From contig MCFE01000074.1 of NCBI GenBank assembly GCA_002104905.1, positions 121,106 to 185,105 on the forward strand: 64,000 nucleotides of DNA. Direction: 5' to 3'. The notes below the pieces were generated by a model that searched no databases, was not told the DNA's origin, and saw nothing but the letters and a program-made list of their open reading frames with translations. This stretch comes from Basidiobolus meristosporus CBS 931.73 (taxonomy: Eukaryota > Basidiobolomycota > Basidiobolomycetes > Basidiobolales > Basidiobolaceae). Position 1 is the first letter of the stretch. The number at the start of each line of letters is the position of its first letter. Position numbers and translations under genes: made by a program. Positions 47,660-56,493 of the stretch are shown in pieces.

Positions 47660-50600
47660 TTAGGGCTTCTTTGATAGACGTTTTGGGATTCTTGGACCAA
47701 AGCTGGGACTGCTCGTGGCCGATCGTGGAAGCTCCGAGTTCTTTCCCGGTGCGAGATTACCCGAGGTTCCGTTTCGATCATGATTCAAACCAGCTAGACC
47801 TGCAGCTAGGCTTCGACTAGTTCCGGTAGTAACCCGGTTACGGCGTCTCGACTGACTGCTTGAGCGCGAGGTCGATTGAACAGCTAGATCACCAATGAGT
47901 GTGTGGTCGGGTGAAACCAGGCATCTCTATACACTCTTACATTGATTGCGGCTTTTTTCATGCTTGAACTGGACCGCCCGGAAATGCGACAAAAGCTCCG
48001 AGAATTTCAACACCTCGGCTTGAGTTGGGGCTGGCTTTGAGGAATTTCGACGGGACTCGGGGGGTTTAGCCTCGCTTGAAGCGTACGGTTAGAGTTGGCG
48101 GTATCGGAGGCAGAAGACAGGGGAATTACCTTTTCTGGGGAACCAAGTGTAAAAAGCCAAGGGAGTTTACACTGCTTAGTCGATTTCGCAGCGTGGCAAA
48201 TGCTCCACTCTGTGGTAATAACATTAGGACGCCGTATAGACACTTGAATAGATAGGGGTATTTCTCGGGCTCTAGTAGCTGCAATCGAAGATCTATACCC
48301 ATCATTAGTGCCTGAAAAAAGCCACTCTTGCGATACAGGTCGACTTACAGGTAAATACTGGCGATTCAAGCAGTTGCACTAGTTTGTCGATCTGAATCAA
48401 AAAATTTACGGTGATCTCCAAGTCGGCGCTAATTGAGGCAGATGGTTAAGGAGTGCGCACATGGTGACTACGAGCATTCAGGGCTATCTGTGTCTGATGA
48501 GAAGGATACAAGATCTGAAGAAGGCTTGCTGCATGCTCATATACTTGCGCCAATAGACATAGGGAAAATGTTGCCACGGCATTGTGGCACCAGGACTTGT
48601 ATAGGGCAATAAAGAGCACTTGGTTTTCCTACAGCCGGATGCGCGCTAAGCCCTCTTGAGGTTGACAATAATCATAATCAGAGAGATCCTACCTTGCTGT
48701 CCAAATGCTTCAAGCGGCGTCGAAGCTCCGCTAGCTCCGGCGATGTTATCAGGATGGTGTTGAGCGTTTGTACCATGATCCCAGCAAATTCCAAATCCTA
48801 GGCTCGAGTTAGCTGGGGAGAACGTTCGCCACACAGTATCCCTAACAAACCTCATCCTTCTCCAGGATCTCCGCAAATGTCCTATATATTCGCTCAGGAT
48901 CCAAGCTCAAGCACAGCTGTCGAATGATCAAGCTTCCGCGAGTGTCCAAAAGTCGGCGATCCGTACTCAACAAAGAGAGTAGCTTTTCCATGAACCGAGT
49001 GAAGTATTCGCCATCAGATGTCGAAGAAATCTGGGCCAAAAGTTGAAGATCTCTTCTCACAACCTATAACACTGTTACTACCCTTCTCACGAAGCCCCCC
49101 CCACTTTCTCGCTTACCTCCTCAGACGAATCCGACAAAGTCTTCAATAGCGCCGGGAAGGTGACGTCTTCGGAAGCGTGGATCTGTCAGCTACCTGGTTA
49201 GTTTCATAGGTTCCAGGATGGCGGTGGTATCCAGAAACATTACCTTGTGAGGTGCTTTCTTGTGCAGCATTAATAGCCATTCGAGACTGGCTACTCGTGT
49301 CTCCTCATGCTCATTTAAAAACTGCAGAGTAAGCGCGTTGACAGTAGCTTGGTAATCAAAGGGATCTTCCTCGGTGACTTCAATAACACTGCTAATTTCG
49401 TAAGCCAGCTCAGAATCCGGGGAGTCGGTGGCTTTACCGACAGGCTCTTTTTTGAGCTTGTTGGAGGCAGGAAGTGAGCGGTCGGACATCGAGGATAGTC
49501 GTCCACTGGGAGTTTCGCTGGGCTTCTGCTGGAGGTCTGCGTCGGTTTGTGGCTGGGCGGGGATCTCAAGTATCAGTTTGAAGAGATTTGTGTTGGCTTG
49601 GATCGCTATTAGGCGAATAGGTAAATACGCGAGTTAAGGGATGTTAAAGTCACAGAGAGGCTCAACACAAACTAGCAAAACAAAAGGATATCATCAATCT
49701 GGTGGGCAAGGCATGGAAGAACTGCAGTGATGAGGGTGGGGACAAATGCAATCATGATGTCCTTGGCAAGTAGGATAAACTCATTGACCCAACGCAACGC
49801 AGTAGCCTGGATCTCCTCCTCTATGAAAAGGTGGTTAGATGAATTGGCGGTTCTCGGAATAGCCATGCGCTTATAGTACCCGAAGAAACCAAATGGGGCT
49901 TCAATATCTCAACTATTCTGGCGTAGTCAACGGTAACGCCCTGGCCAGGAACCCAAACGCCCTTCCCCTTCCCTTCGCCATGATTAACCGAGAGAGTCTC
50001 CCAGTCATGGAGAGTAGAGTCGTTTGGGGATACGAGAGCCTTGTCATCCACATCCTTGGGTTCCAATGTGGCGCCGTCGATCTCAGATTTTTCGGCAAGG
50101 CTCTGGGCTTCCATGTGTTTGATCAAGGCCATGGTTTGTTTCTGCTGGAAGCGAACTTCCGCAGCCTCGGTTATCTCTCTCAAAAAGTCCCCAAGCAATG
50201 TCGATGTGGCAACACGTACGTCCGGATTAGTGTCGCTGAGAAATTTGATCAGCCCGTCCAAGAATTCGGGAAGATAGCTAACTAGCTCGAGATCAGGAAT
50301 GGAGTCTAACACGGTGATCCATGACACTAGAAAGTGCCTGGTAAAGGGATTTAGGGTATAAATGCGCTCAGAAAGAAGTGGGATGAAGCGGGGAAGTGAG
50401 AACGTCGAGGTCCGAGTAGGTACCAGATCTCCCGGCTCAATGGCGCCTGAACCTTGCATACCGATGGTTGATTGCTCAGAGACGACATCTTTGATCAAGC
50501 GATCCAATGTGTTGGCGGCGGTCTTGACTGCTAGTTCGGTGTCCGTGGCCAACTAATCGATGATACGATGCAAGTCAGCCATAATTCGTAGCCTGGTACA

Positions 50601-51169
50601 TATTGATGCTTCATTACCTTGCTCAGTGCGTCGAATATCTCGTTAAAAAATCGAAGAATCTCTCCTTTGGATACTTTTGCTATGTTGTACATACTTTCGC
50701 ATGATTGGTATCTGACTTTCCATTCCTGGTCAGAAAAGCAGGCTAGAACGGGAGGGACTATGTCATCTAAATAGCCGACCACATCCTGGTTGCAGTAAAC
50801 TCGTTAATTATCGTCGGCCTGAGGGACTGATGAATTTCAAATATGTTTTTCTACCGAACCAAGAGCAATAGCAGCAGCAGCCAGGCCAATCAAGCCACCA
50901 TTTCGGGAATTGGGAGCTAGAGAATAAGCAAAGTCCTGAACGAGAGCCTGGAGGATCTGCTTTATACATTCTCTATCATCCAAGGCCACATAATCACGGA
51001 CAATTCTGGTGCACAATACAACTGGTTAAATACTTCCCTTAAAAGGAAGAGAACATCTCAAGAAAAGTAGGTACCTTTCGACCTCGAGAGCTGCAGTCTT
51101 CCTCTTATCATATATCTTGTCATTTAGCCCACGAACAATTTGTGGAGTTAGCGGATGAAAGTCGGACAT
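47660..51169 (-). CDS. VAC14: Vac14, scaffold of the Fab1/PIKfyve phosphatidylinositol 3-phosphate 5-kinase complex
   Basis: Fourteen exons on the minus strand: 51169-51075, 51005-50855, 50785-50618, 50552-49880, 49820-~49680, 49605-49244, 49182-49117, 49063-48851, 48797-48693, 48628-48510, 48428-48349, 48292-48130, 48074-47941 and 47883-47660; about 895 residues. Vac14 is built of HEAT repeats and holds Fab1 and Fig4 together at the vacuole/endosome to make PI(3,5)P2. Hallmarks: [109 protein letters not shown] and [21 protein letters not shown]. The Ser/Arg-rich last exon is inferred only from an open frame with the right phase. The 5-6 junction does not close: available GT donors leave phase 2 where phase 1 is needed. 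Confidence 0.92.
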
Positions 51170-51539
51170 CGTTGGAGCCTAGTATACCCACGCAAGTGAC
51201 TCAGAAATAAGCAAAGGGTAATTAATTATTTCTGATTAATTCGAGTTGGACAAGTGTGTATAATATCACAAAGGTGACGACATTTTAACCCAACTTGTTT
51301 AACCATACAATGTTACCAATTCCAATTTGCTTAACTATACAATGTGCTCAATTTAATCTTGATCCTTTCATGGTAAGGTGCATGAACCACATTGCTGCAC
51401 TGTGCAGCAGTCGGAGAGGCACACCTTTTAGGAACACTTGACGATAAAGTTGCACTTCATCTAGCTTAGTCTCTTCTGACTTCACTCTTGTTCCGACAAT
51501 TTAATGATACATATCATATCTTGAGTCTTTCTTTCCAAT
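51170..51539. promoter_or_regulatory. Divergent promoter region (Vac14 / permease)
   Basis: 370 bases between start codons facing away from each other. It contains a diverged direct repeat (AACTTGTTTAACCATACAATGT and AATTTGCTTAACTATACAATGT, about 51291-51343), possibly a paired binding site. Confidence 0.45.
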
Positions 51540-53117
51540 ATGTCCTCCGATTACATTCCCGTTTCCACGGATACTCTAGATGACCCCATCTTGGAGTCTG
51601 AAACCCAAGGCTTCGACCTGCTACCAAGCGAATCCTATGAGGAGCAAGATCTCCCGCGTACCATGGGCGTATTTACAGGGGCCTCGATGGTCATTGGTTT
51701 GATGGTGGGCTCTGGAATCCTCTCAACTCCTGCGCTCGTCATAGCAATGGTCGGGTCGCCAGGGGCTTCACTGTTGTTATGGCTTCTGGGTGCCATAGTC
51801 ACCTTAGGGGGTGCTATGGCATATGTAGAAATGGGAGTCATGTGGCCCCAGAACGGAGGCACTCAGCATTACTTGGCCCACGCGTACCCCAAACCAAAGG
51901 CTTTACTATCGTACGCTTTTATATGGTGTATATTGTTCGCGGCACGGCCAGCCTCAATTGCCGCCAATGCGCCGGTATTCGGAAAATTCGTCTTGTTTGC
52001 AATTTTTGGCAGTCCTACTGACAAGCGAACGGAGTCATACGAATGGCTATCAAGATTCATTGGCTTGATTGCCATCACATTCCTACTAGCGTTAAATTCG
52101 ATTTCCGTAAAGGCAGCGCAACGTTTTCATGCTTCCTTGACATTGATAAAAATCGCTGTGCTTCTCATAATCTGTGTATCCGGTTTGCTGGGACTCATGG
52201 GGATTATTCAAGTGCCAGAAGAAGCAAAGAAGAGCTGGGCCCACCCGTTTGCTAACACTAGCCTTACTGTTGGATCCACGGCATCGGCAATGCACAAAGT
52301 ATTCTGGGGCTACAGTGGTTGGACCAACTTGAGCTACAGTCTAGGCGAGTTACGCGATCCCAGCAAAAACCTGCCTAGAGCGACGACGCTTGGCGTAGGG
52401 CTTGTGTCAGTTCTATACATACTGGCAAATATTGCATTTTTTGCGGTTGTGCCCATGTCGCTGGTGCTGGAGTCCAAGGAAATTCTGGCTGCCGAGTTTA
52501 CGTATATACTGTTTGGCGATGTTGCTGGGAGGGTTATTCTACCCTCGTTGATTGCTATTTCAATGTTTGGCTCACTTAGCGCTCAGATATACGTTGGAGC
52601 ACGAACTGCTTTGAGCGCAGCTAAAAGCCAATACCTGCCGTATTCCCAGCTTTTCTCAGGCCTACACCCAACGTACGGAACCCCTATAGCCGCTTTACTC
52701 CTCAACTACCTTGTGGTGCTGGTCTATTTATTCAGTCCGCCTCCAGGTGACACTTTCGATTTCCTTATTGGATTTGTTCAATATCCTACGTGGTTCTTCT
52801 ATGGGATGTCCGTATTTGGTTGTTTACTACTGAGAAGAAGTCAACCTCACCATCCGAAGAGATCATTTAAAGCAAGCAAAGTTCTTGCAATTCCATTCAT
52901 TGCCACGTGCATCTTCCTGACGATCTTTCCGTTTTTCCCTCCGGCCGTGTCCAAGCCCCACACGGCGTATCCGTACTGGTTGTCGCCAACCATGGGACTA
53001 TTGGTGATAATCATAAGTACTTTGATGTGGTATTTGAGAATGATTTGGTGGCCGAAAAGAGTGCATCACGACACTAGAGGGTGGTACGACTGGTTAAAGT
53101 CCTGGATTAGTGTATAG
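51540..53117 (+). CDS. Amino-acid permease, LAT/Mup1-like (APC superfamily)
   Basis: Intronless, 525 residues. Twelve hydrophobic segments from about residue 45 to 505. The TM1 motif GLMVGSGILSTPALV is the unwound substrate-binding helix of L-type and high-affinity methionine (Mup1) permeases; VFWGYSGWTNLSYSLGELRDPSKNLPRA in TM6 and the following loop is equally typical. It should import neutral amino acids at the plasma membrane by proton symport, methionine being only one candidate. The acidic N-tail (about 42 residues: ETQGFDLLPSESYEEQ) has no lysine, so the usual N-terminal ubiquitin site of Mup1 is absent; lysines lie in loops and the C-terminus. Confidence 0.9.
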   Translation: MSSDYIPVSTDTLDDPILESETQGFDLLPSESYEEQDLPRTMGVFTGASMVIGLMVGSGILSTPALVIAMVGSPGASLLLWLLGAIVTLGGAMAYVEMGVMWPQNGGTQHYLAHAYPKPKALLSYAFIWCILFAARPASIAANAPVFGKFVLFAIFGSPTDKRTESYEWLSRFIGLIAITFLLALNSISVKAAQRFHASLTLIKIAVLLIICVSGLLGLMGIIQVPEEAKKSWAHPFANTSLTVGSTASAMHKVFWGYSGWTNLSYSLGELRDPSKNLPRATTLGVGLVSVLYILANIAFFAVVPMSLVLESKEILAAEFTYILFGDVAGRVILPSLIAISMFGSLSAQIYVGARTALSAAKSQYLPYSQLFSGLHPTYGTPIAALLLNYLVVLVYLFSPPPGDTFDFLIGFVQYPTWFFYGMSVFGCLLLRRSQPHHPKRSFKASKVLAIPFIATCIFLTIFPFFPPAVSKPHTAYPYWLSPTMGLLVIIISTLMWYLRMIWWPKRVHHDTRGWYDWLKSWISV

Positions 53118-53579
53118 ATGCTCCAGTCGTAGAAGTGCCACGAGTATTTGTATAAATATCTAGCATTAGCAATTTCTGGTCAAGTGAGTAATAAATCCCA
53201 TGCCGAAGCTGAACATCACACATGTTGAAGAAGTTGTCTACTATGACCTCCCTGATGAAATACTTATTTCCATCTCGAAAAGCTGGATTTCTACCTAATT
53301 ATGTACAACCTTGATTATCTTGAAACAATCCCAAGTCTTTAGGTGATTAGCCATCACCGCTATTGTAAGAAATGTTATCCAAATTCAACCCTCTGAGTAG
53401 GGATCGATAATCATGGTTCGATCATGAATGAGCAAACAAGACTTCCCTAACCTCGGAGAGCCAAAGGATACGAAAGTAAATGTAAATACAGATTGGACAG
53501 CTATTGAACCAATGGATGTAAAGTGTGACGGCGTTTTGAAAGCTATTCCTCTCCTTCAATTATTGCTCTAGAACTTCGT
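53118..53579. other. Intergenic, permease 3' flank
   Basis: About 460 bases with no gene recognised. Confidence 0.45.
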
Positions 53580-53955
53580 GGAAGCTACGTTACTCATCAA
53601 GAGACAGCAGAGCCAGGGCTCGCTGGCGTTGCTCCTGCATTCCATTTGACCACATCTTTGAAGGAGTTCGTAAGACCACCCTGGATGTGTTTGCTCATGA
53701 CGACTCTGCCTCAGTTCATGCACCGCATGGCCGAGTTGATCTCGAAGCGCTTCCCTGAAGTCCAAGATGTGTACTATGCATTCCCCAACAGCCACCACTT
53801 CACCACCAACCTTACACCCTTCAATCTTCCCAATGCTGGCCAGGAGATAACCATTTTCTCACCAGTGACTGACTTCTCCGGATACATCACTGCCATTTTG
53901 CGGAGTACCTACCACTTATCCTACAGGTATATTTTACCCTGTAAAAATATCAGAT
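53580..53955 (+). pseudogene. Urate oxidase (uricase) C-terminal relic
   Basis: Two adjacent frames together read like the uricase C-terminus. One gives FEGVRKTTLDVFAHDDSASV (about 53653-53713); the next, one base shifted, gives QFMHRMAELISKRFPEV, then VYYAFPNSHHF, and continues to TDFSGYITAILRS (about 53916). These match the family segments around DxSASVQATxYKMAE and YSLPNKHYF. Uricase oxidises urate in peroxisomes. No N-terminal half, catalytic Lys-Thr region or peroxisomal SKL end is present, and the frame is broken, so this is a fragment of a dead gene. Confidence 0.72.
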
Positions 53956-53956
53956 A

Positions 53957-54028
53957 GCCTGCTTAGCGCAGTGGTAGCGCGTCAGTCTCGTAAACTGAAG
54001 GTCGCCAGTTCAATCCTGGCAGTAGGCA
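53957..54028 (+). tRNA. tRNA-Thr (CGT)
   Basis: A 72-nt cloverleaf. The acceptor stem GCCTGCT pairs with AGTAGGC (one G-T), the D stem GCGC/GCGC, the anticodon stem TCAGT/ACTGA around loop CTCGTAA, and the T stem GCCAG/CTGGC around TTCAATC. The anticodon CGT is at 53989-53991, after the invariant T33; it reads ACG threonine codons. No intron. A T-rich stretch follows the gene by a few bases. Confidence 0.93.
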
Positions 54029-54147
54029 TAATTTTGCATCTTGATGTTGATCAATTTATTTCCAGCAAATTTTCAAAATTCCCATAACTCTGCTCGCTTA
54101 TGCTTACACATGGTATAAGAAGTTGTGGGGGCCATTTCGTATGTCAA

Positions 54148-54173
54148 GTTCTTCGGGACCTCTGACACTTGAA

Positions 54174-54204
<31 letters not shown>

Positions 54205-54259
54205 GGCCCCTGCACAAGGATGACACGTAAATCTTGAGTGGACACCTCTTCGGAGGTCA
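54148..54259 (+). ncRNA. U6 spliceosomal snRNA
   Basis: The central core is unmistakable: GGAACGATACAGAGAAGATT (ACAGAGA box pairing with the 5' splice site), then AGCATGGCCCCTGC and AAGGATGACACG (the AGC catalytic triad and internal stem-loop). The 5' stem-loop GTTC-TTCG-GGAC sets the likely start at 54148. The 3' part departs from the common form: a hairpin GACACCTC-TTCG-GAGGTC precedes the T run. No intron interrupts the RNA. The gene lies 120 bp downstream of tRNA-Thr on the same strand. Confidence 0.95.
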
Positions 54260-54267
54260 TTTTTTTT
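54260..54267 (+). terminator. RNA polymerase III terminator of U6
   Basis: Run of eight T on the coding strand directly after the terminal hairpin. Confidence 0.85.
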
Positions 54268-54771
54268 GTACTCTATCATTCGAGTTACCCGGAAAAATGC
54301 TCAAAATACGTGTGACTGTAGCTCAAGTACTAACCCTAACTACTCATGCAGATTAATTGGCAAAGCACATGACCAAAGAACGTTTCTTGACTCATTGATC
54401 TGGAATTACCGTTAAAAATGTAGTACATACACGCTTTATTAAACATCTCTATGAAAAATCATTTGCTTGAAATTCACCAGATAATATGCCGGTATTCCAA
54501 TGCTATTTCGCTGTCATTGAGCTGGTGATTTTTTTTCTTTCAAATTTTTTGTTGTAAATATTTGCAAAAGTAGCAAGTAGATTATTACCAAATTTGGTAT
54601 GAATGTTGATTAGTCTAGCCTGCTTCTAGAAAATGATTTCCTCTCTGCCAAATAGCCAGTGCATAAGATATTGATTGTTGTAAGCTTAGTGAAACATAGA
54701 ATTCTGCTTGCCTTTAGTTGATATTTTTCTTAGTGATTCTTTACATTTCTATTCCTTTGAATGGTATCTAC
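54268..54771. other. AT-rich spacer, no gene recognised
   Basis: About 500 bases between U6 and the solo LTR, marking the change from gene space to transposon-filled subtelomere. Confidence 0.5.
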
Positions 54772-55119
54772 TGTTGTGAAAATTTGTAATTCCACCTAAA
54801 TATTCACCTAACTTAGTCACTTAGATCATTACCTTCAAATCCTAGAGAATACTGACCAAATTCCTTGTCAGGATTTACTTTGAGTATTTTCACCAAAATA
54901 CCAGGTACCCAAAACATGATAATTCTCAAAGTTGTCCAAACAGCCCAAACTTTGCACACATGTTGTTGGGACCTTCCTTAACCTATTCTATGTGCTTGTA
55001 ATGCCAAGACCAGGTAAAAGTATAAATACTACTTTTACATTCAATAATTCATTAAGTGAAAACCACATAATCTACTTGTTCTCCAAATCACTTCCAATAT
55101 CTCCAAGACTCTTACAACA
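54772..55119 (+). repeat. Solo copia LTR (348 bp)
   Basis: TGTTGTGA at the left end and TTACAACA at the right, 348 bp, closely matching the LTR at 6995-7342. No internal copia sequence is attached, so it is the product of LTR-LTR recombination. I see no matching 5-bp target duplication on the two sides. Confidence 0.9.
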
Positions 55120-55192
55120 AATATCAGGTATTCAGAACATGAAAATTCTCAAAGCTGTCAAAACAGCCCCAAACTCATCACACATGTTCTTG
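55120..55192 (+). repeat. Second copia LTR fragment
   Basis: Matches the middle part of the LTR (from ATACCAGGTACCCAGAACAT to CACATGTTCTTGGG) and stops at the TTGGG where the first LINE piece begins. Confidence 0.8.
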
Positions 55193-55556
55193 GGGGGGGG
55201 GAGAGAGCCACCAACAGGTGAAATCTTTATTTCAGTTGAAACAAAGAAGCCAGTGCTACTGTTGTAGCTTTGATACAAGAGTGTGCAGCCAAGGGGAATT
55301 TGTAAGTGAGCTAACAAGAAGTGATGATAGTTCTTTAGTGCTCAAGACACTGTTCAGTGGGAAGGGTGGTAGCAAGAGGGGTAAGAATGATTTGTGAGCA
55401 ACATTAATGAGGGGAATTTGATATGAATTGATACTCATCATGAAGGGAGTGTGCTGCTTCAGATATTGCTGCCAAAGGTCAGTCAAGTACTTCAGGTAAG
55501 CCAGCTTGGGTTTTTCTGACAGCAGAATATAGGGAGCAAACTTCTTGACTTCAGGA
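55193..55556 (-). mobile_element. 5'-truncated LINE unit a (ORF2 C-terminus and 3' UTR)
   Basis: On the minus strand it encodes the last ~100 residues of the LINE ORF2 also found in units e and h (LKYLTDLWQQYL, HKSFLPLLLPPFPLNSVLS), then the 3' hairpin and a run of C. Its 3' end abuts the TTGGG of the LTR fragment and its cut 5' end abuts TTAGGGGGG of the next unit. Confidence 0.85.
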
Positions 55557-55600
55557 TTTAGGGGGGAGACAGTCACCAACAGGTGAAATCTTTATTTCAG
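55557..55600 (-). mobile_element. LINE 3'-tail-only unit b (about 43 bp)
   Basis: Consists of little more than the LINE 3' end: TTAGGGGGG, AGACAGTCACCAACAGGTGA and ATCTTTATTTCAG on the plus strand, then TTAGGGG of the next unit. It is an extreme 5' truncation. Confidence 0.8.
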
Positions 55601-55955
55601 TTAGGGGAGGGAAAGTCACCAAGGTTGGTGAAGTCTTTATTTGATTTCAGACAAGTCTAACTACAAATAAAGAAGCCAGTAGGGAATAGAAGATTCCCAA
55701 AGTAAATACTAAGTTGAATATGAAAAAATCCAAGCTAAAGTTAAGGCAGTATCCCAGAGTACACTGGAGTTCAGGTTCATGGGGGAGTGAAATAAATAAG
55801 CTTGAGGGATATAATAATCTTTAAGGAAGTGGGTAACAGCAGGTGAAGGTGAGTTTCTGATAAGTGAAGTAAATCTAGAGAGCAGAGATTCTTCTAATGA
55901 GAAGGTCTTGTAAACTGGAGAATCAGGAAACTCTTTAAAGGCATGTCGAGTAGGT
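55601..55955 (-). mobile_element. 5'-truncated LINE unit c, different family
   Basis: It starts TTAGGGGAGGG on the plus strand and carries the shared 3' hairpin (TCACCAA/TTGGTGA) and AATAAAG. On the minus strand an open frame of about 80 codons from the right edge ends at TAG 55711-55709; it does not match ORF2 of unit h, so it is the ORF2 end of a second LINE family. Confidence 0.72.
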
Positions 55956-56487
55956 GTAGGGGGAGGAAAGTCACCAAGTGGTGAAATCTTTATTTACTTA
56001 TGACAAGTATCTAAAGAAGCCAAGTTAATCTGAAGTTATTCCTAGAAAGCTAGATCTGAAAGATATCTTCCTGGTAAGCCAGGTCTGCGAGTTGAGAAGC
56101 TGAGTGGTACTATATTTCCTAGTTAGCTAGGTCTGAGAGAGGTTTCCTGGAAAGCCAGGCCTGAGAAGTTAGAATTTGAATATATCTCAGCTAAGGTATG
56201 CTGGTTTGCGGTAGCTGAATTGTGACCGGAATGGCCAGTAGACTGGGGGAACTGAGCGGAATTTCTGGGCAATCACTGGCCAAATTTACTAGGCAAATCT
56301 GGCCAATTAGCATTTCAAGGATTTCTGCCAATCAGAGCCTTTACTTTGCCCAATGGTTGATCAAGCCATCTCCCAATGAGCACACATCAATTTATTAATC
56401 AAATTTTGCTGGATCCAGGATTTGAACCCACAACCATGGGTATGGAAGGGTTAGGGATAACCACAAGGCTAAGTGTTCTTGGTTAGG
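55956..56487 (-). mobile_element. tRNA-derived SINE, copy d
   Basis: About 530 bp, nearly identical to 59363-59890. The 5' end (right side, minus strand) has a pol III A-box-like TAGCCTTGTGG and a B box GGTTCAAATCC spaced as in a tRNA. The body has four short hairpin repeats and the 3' end the hairpin, AATAAAG and C-tract shared with the LINEs. Its right edge meets GGTTAGGG. Confidence 0.85.
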
Positions 56488-56493
56488 GTAGTG

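Noticed and set aside
49893-50285. 130-codon plus-strand frame over Vac14
   Set aside because: Lies opposite a well-conserved Vac14 exon and shows no family resemblance.
13325-53117. A nutrient-signalling gene cluster (arrestins, TSC1, GID4, Vac14, permease)
   Set aside because: These genes are spread among unrelated housekeeping genes on both strands; nothing shows co-regulation.
54073-54279. 68-codon minus-strand frame
   Set aside because: It is antisense to the U6 snRNA gene.
54767-55124. Target-site duplication around the solo LTR
   Set aside because: The 5 bases on each side (TCTAC and AATAT) do not match.
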